Source of the DNA: Kitasatospora sp. Root107
GTDB taxonomy: Bacteria; Actinomycetota; Actinomycetes; Streptomycetales; Streptomycetaceae
Length of the DNA: 64,000 nucleotides
NCBI RefSeq assembly: GCF_001424875.1
Contig: NZ_LMCT01000012.1
Coordinates: 273,850-337,849, forward strand
Reading direction: 5' to 3'
Of this stretch, positions 61,890 through 64,000 are shown in pieces (within the stretch, counting starts at the first letter, position 1; each line of letters opens with the position of its first letter). The notes below the pieces were generated by a model, which was given only the letters and a program-made list of their open reading frames with translations, was not told the origin of the DNA and ran no database searches. Both the position numbers and the translations under genes were made by a program.

Positions 61890-63440
61890 ATGTCCAACCA
61901 GCGCGGCATTCACCGGACCATCGCAACCCTGCTCGCCACCGGCCTGGCCTCGGCGGTCCTGGCCGCCGGCCCGGTCGGCCCGGCCATGGCCCAAACCCCC
62001 GGCGGCTCGCTGACAGTGAGCCAGAGCACCGACGGCGACAACCCGCGCACCAGCGAGTGGGCCCATGAGAATCCGCAGACCCTGACCAGGGAGCAGGTGC
62101 TGGCGCGGGCGAAGTCCTGGACGGAGGTCACCCCGCGCCTGCAGTACGACGGAGGGGGCCTCTACCAGGGCTACCGCACGGACTGCTCGGGCTTCGTCTC
62201 GATGGCCTGGGGTCTGAGCACCGCCAATGGCGGGCTCGACACCACCCGTTACGTGCCGATGGGCGTGGCCTACTGGATCGGCAAGGAGGACCTGGCGCCG
62301 GGCGACGCCCTGCTGAACGATGCCGCGGGCGCCGCGGGACACGTGGAGCTGTTCGAAAAATGGGCCGATAGCAGTCACAGTTCCTTCTGGGGCTATGACT
62401 TCACTCGCAGTGGCGCGCTCTACCGGCAGATCTCGTACCCTGGCAGCTCCTACCGGCCGGTCCGGGCGAAGAACGTCGTCGACCGGATCACCGTACCGAC
62501 GAGTGCCACCGCGAACCAGTTCTTCCACACCGCCCGTCAGTCGGACGGCAGTTGGACCGGTTTCGGCGCACTGGCCGGGGCGAACGGGGCCACCGAGTTC
62601 AAGGGGGCGGAGGCTGCGATCGCGGGGATGCCCGACGGATCGTCACAGGTGCTGGGGATCGGGCTGGAGAGCGGCTTCCAGGCCCTGCCGGGCGTGAGCG
62701 CACCGACCATGCAGGCCCACAAGGTCGCGATCACCGCCATGCCCGACGGCAGCGCGCAGATCCTCGTGGTCGCCAACAACAACCTGGTCTACCACCAGAC
62801 CCGCTACGCGGACGGAAACTGGAGCGGCTTCCAGCTGATCCGGGGCGTCAATGCCGACACCATGGCGGCACGCGGGATCGCCATCGCCGGCACCCCGGAC
62901 GGCGCCGCCCAGATCCTCGCGATCGGGGACAACGGCCTCGTCTACCACAAGGCCCGCTACGCCAACGGCACCTGGAGCGAGTTCCAACTGCTGGCAGGCG
63001 TCGGCTGGGACACCATGCAGGCCAGCCAGGTCTCGATCACGGGCATGGCGGACGGATCGGCGCAGGTGCTGGCGATCGGGGACAACGGCCTCGTCTACCA
63101 CGAGGCCCGCTACGCCAGCGGTGAGTGGAGCGGCTTCCAGCCCATCACCGGCGTCGATGCCCTCACCATGCGGGCCACCCAGATCGCCATCGCCGCCACC
63201 CCCGACGGCGCCGCCCAGATCCTCGCCATCGCCCCCAACGATCTCGTCTACCACAAGGCCCGCTACGCCAACGGGACTTGGAGCAACTTCCAACTCGTCC
63301 CCGGCGCCGCCGGCGCCAACACCTTCGCCGCCAACACCATCGCCATCACCGGCCTGCCCAACAACTCCACCCAGATCCGCGCGCCGGCCCGCCCCCCAAA
63401 AAAGGGCGGGCCGGCTCCCCACCATGCCTGGAGCAGCCCG
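61890..63440 (+). CDS. Secreted NlpC/P60-like peptidoglycan hydrolase with repeat propeller; no stop codon of its own
   Basis: A signal peptide (MSNQRGIHRTIATLLATGLAS, cut after AMA near residue 34) precedes an NlpC/P60-like papain-fold domain at about residues 65-205. The Cys is in YRTDCSGFVSMAWGL and the His in AAGHVELFEKW. From about residue 210 comes a propeller of 51-residue units (LVYHKARYANGTWSEFQLL and relatives) starting at 62784, 62937, 63090 and 63243, an exact 153-bp period, after a first shorter unit. The last unit is cut near 63378 and the frame runs with no stop through a hairpin into the next gene at 63441. This gene's own end has therefore been lost, or the two are fused. The repeats probably bind wall polymer. 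Start ATG follows GAGGAG at 61878-61883. Confidence 0.85.
62517..62668 (+). repeat. Copy 1 of near-identical block shared by the two hydrolase genes
   Basis: This block matches 63849-64000 at an offset of 1332 bp. The last 98 bp (62571-62668) are identical; a few differences occur in the first 54 bp. It encodes the start of the propeller. Such identity suggests recent gene conversion or unequal recombination between the tandem genes. Confidence 0.88.
62517..63378 (+). repeat. 153-bp tandem repeat array coding for propeller blades
   Basis: Four units at exact 153-bp intervals encode the 51-residue blade with LVYH, RYAxGxW and AQILAIGDNG marks. The first block (from 62517) lacks about 16 residues between VLGIGLE and SGFQALPG compared with the others, which looks like an internal deletion. 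The last unit is truncated. Confidence 0.8.
63383..63415 (+). terminator. Hairpin within the open reading frame between the two hydrolase genes
   Basis: Perfect 12-bp arms (63383-63394 and 63404-63415) with a 9-nt loop CCCAAAAAA. It has the shape of an intrinsic terminator without a T tract. The upstream reading frame passes through it unbroken, coding for RAPARPPKKGGPAPHH, which is not expected for a gene end. Confidence 0.65.
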
Positions 63441-64000
63441 ATGACGACCCGACGCAGCACAACCCTCCCGCGCGCCATCGCGATGGCCGCCGCAGCCCTC
63501 ACCCTGGCCGCCACGGTCTCGACCACCCACCAGGCCCAGGCCGCCTCCATCACCACCTGGGACAAGGTGGCCCAGTGCGAGAGCGGCGGCGACTGGAGCA
63601 TCAACACCGGCACCACCTATCTCGGTGGCCTGCAGATCAGCCTCCACAACTGGCAGTACTACGGCGGAACGGAGTACGCCGCCCGCCCGGACCTGGCCAC
63701 GAAGAAGCAGCAGATCCTGATAGCCGAGAGGATCCTCGCCGACCAGGGTTACCGTGCCTGGGATTGCTGGCCCGGTACCGGCCTCGACACCGACCGGTCC
63801 AACCCGTACCCGGATCCGGATCCTTCGCAGCCTTCCGCCACGGCGCAGCAGTTCTTCCACACTGTGCGTCAGTCGGACGGCAGTTGGACCGGTTTCGGTT
63901 CGCTGGCCGGGGCGAACGGGGCCACCGAGTTCAAGGGGGCGGAGGCTGCGATCGCGGGGATGCCCGACGGATCGTCACAGGTGCTGGGGATCGGGCTGGA
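63441..64000 (+). CDS. Secreted Rpf-like transglycosylase with the same propeller (truncated by window end)
   Basis: The first 186 residues are visible. A signal peptide (MTTRRSTTLPRAIAMAAAAL, cut after AQA near residue 35) leads to a resuscitation-promoting-factor-like domain: SITTWDKVAQCESGGDWSINTGTTYLGGLQIS (catalytic Glu in CESGGDW), with WDCWPGTGL at its end. After a Pro linker the propeller starts with the same block as the upstream gene. From 63903 to the window end the DNA is identical to 62571-62668. Rpf enzymes cleave peptidoglycan and help dormant cells or spores resume growth. GGAG lies about 8 nt before the ATG. The gene continues outside the window. Confidence 0.85.
   Translation, partial: MTTRRSTTLPRAIAMAAAALTLAATVSTTHQAQAASITTWDKVAQCESGGDWSINTGTTYLGGLQISLHNWQYYGGTEYAARPDLATKKQQILIAERILADQGYRAWDCWPGTGLDTDRSNPYPDPDPSQPSATAQQFFHTVRQSDGSWTGFGSLAGANGATEFKGAEAAIAGMPDGSSQVLGIGL

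Noticed and set aside
1..64000. CRISPR arrays, rRNA genes, complete insertion sequences or transposases
   Set aside because: I saw no spaced short repeats, no rRNA sequence and no transposase-like protein; the only mobile remains are at tRNA-Tyr.

Overview
The window is a high-GC (about 70%) actinobacterial chromosome segment. The gene families point to Streptomycetaceae (Streptomyces or Kitasatospora): a chaplin-type cell-surface protein, a giant AfsR-like SARP regulator, an eukaryotic-type Ser/Thr kinase with a PQQ propeller, a futalosine-pathway menaquinone gene (mqnE), Fe/Zn-type superoxide dismutase behind a Nur-like box, and a second complex I operon. It reads mostly as core and semi-core chromosome, with one decayed mobile insertion near the left end. 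A few accessory genes also stand out.

Left part (1-7.4 kb): a truncated APC amino-acid permease is divergent from sodF. Next is a ScoMcrA-like type IV restriction endonuclease (head, sulfur-recognition, SRA and HNH domains). A roughly 2 kb relic follows, bounded by a 42-bp direct repeat of the 3' half of tRNA-Tyr. It still holds the C-terminal piece of a tyrosine integrase. The intact tRNA-Tyr and a YajQ-family gene close this part.

7.4-31.2 kb: mixed single genes. They include a secreted Pro/Ala-rich protein, a Mug glycosylase, and a LysR regulator divergent from an MDR oxidoreductase with a perfect palindromic operator between them. Further along are a two-component system beside an FtsX-type permease with no ATPase, a Tat-exported sulfatase with its formylglycine-generating enzyme, a SulP transporter, several small membrane proteins, an acyl-CoA ligase divergent from a PucR-like regulator, a PfkB sugar kinase, and HtpX.

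31.2-40.9 kb: a tightly coupled minus-strand operon nuoA-B-C-H-I-J-K-L-M-N. It encodes the whole membrane arm plus NuoB, NuoC and NuoI, but has no nuoD, nuoE, nuoF or nuoG. Start and stop codons overlap at most junctions.

40.9-54.1 kb: an orphan histidine kinase, galE, an HtrA-like lipoprotein protease, the kinase-PQQ gene (split by an apparent one-base frameshift), a TetR regulator, FabH, an L,D-transpeptidase, mqnE, ilvA-type dehydratase with an Lrp regulator, and UbiX. A 167-nt highly structured inverted repeat joins the end of the dehydratase gene to the start of mqnE.

54.1-64 kb: a stand-alone condensation-domain protein, a cyclase-family hydrolase, a short chaplin, a MOSC protein, and a large SARP regulator followed 17 nt later by hemC. 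Divergent from the SARP are two secreted peptidoglycan-hydrolase-like proteins (NlpC/P60-like and Rpf-like). They share a 51-residue repeat propeller and nearly identical DNA. Three GTTA repeats exactly 11 bp apart sit in the divergent promoter and look like a SARP box. The first hydrolase frame has no stop codon and runs through a hairpin into the second gene.
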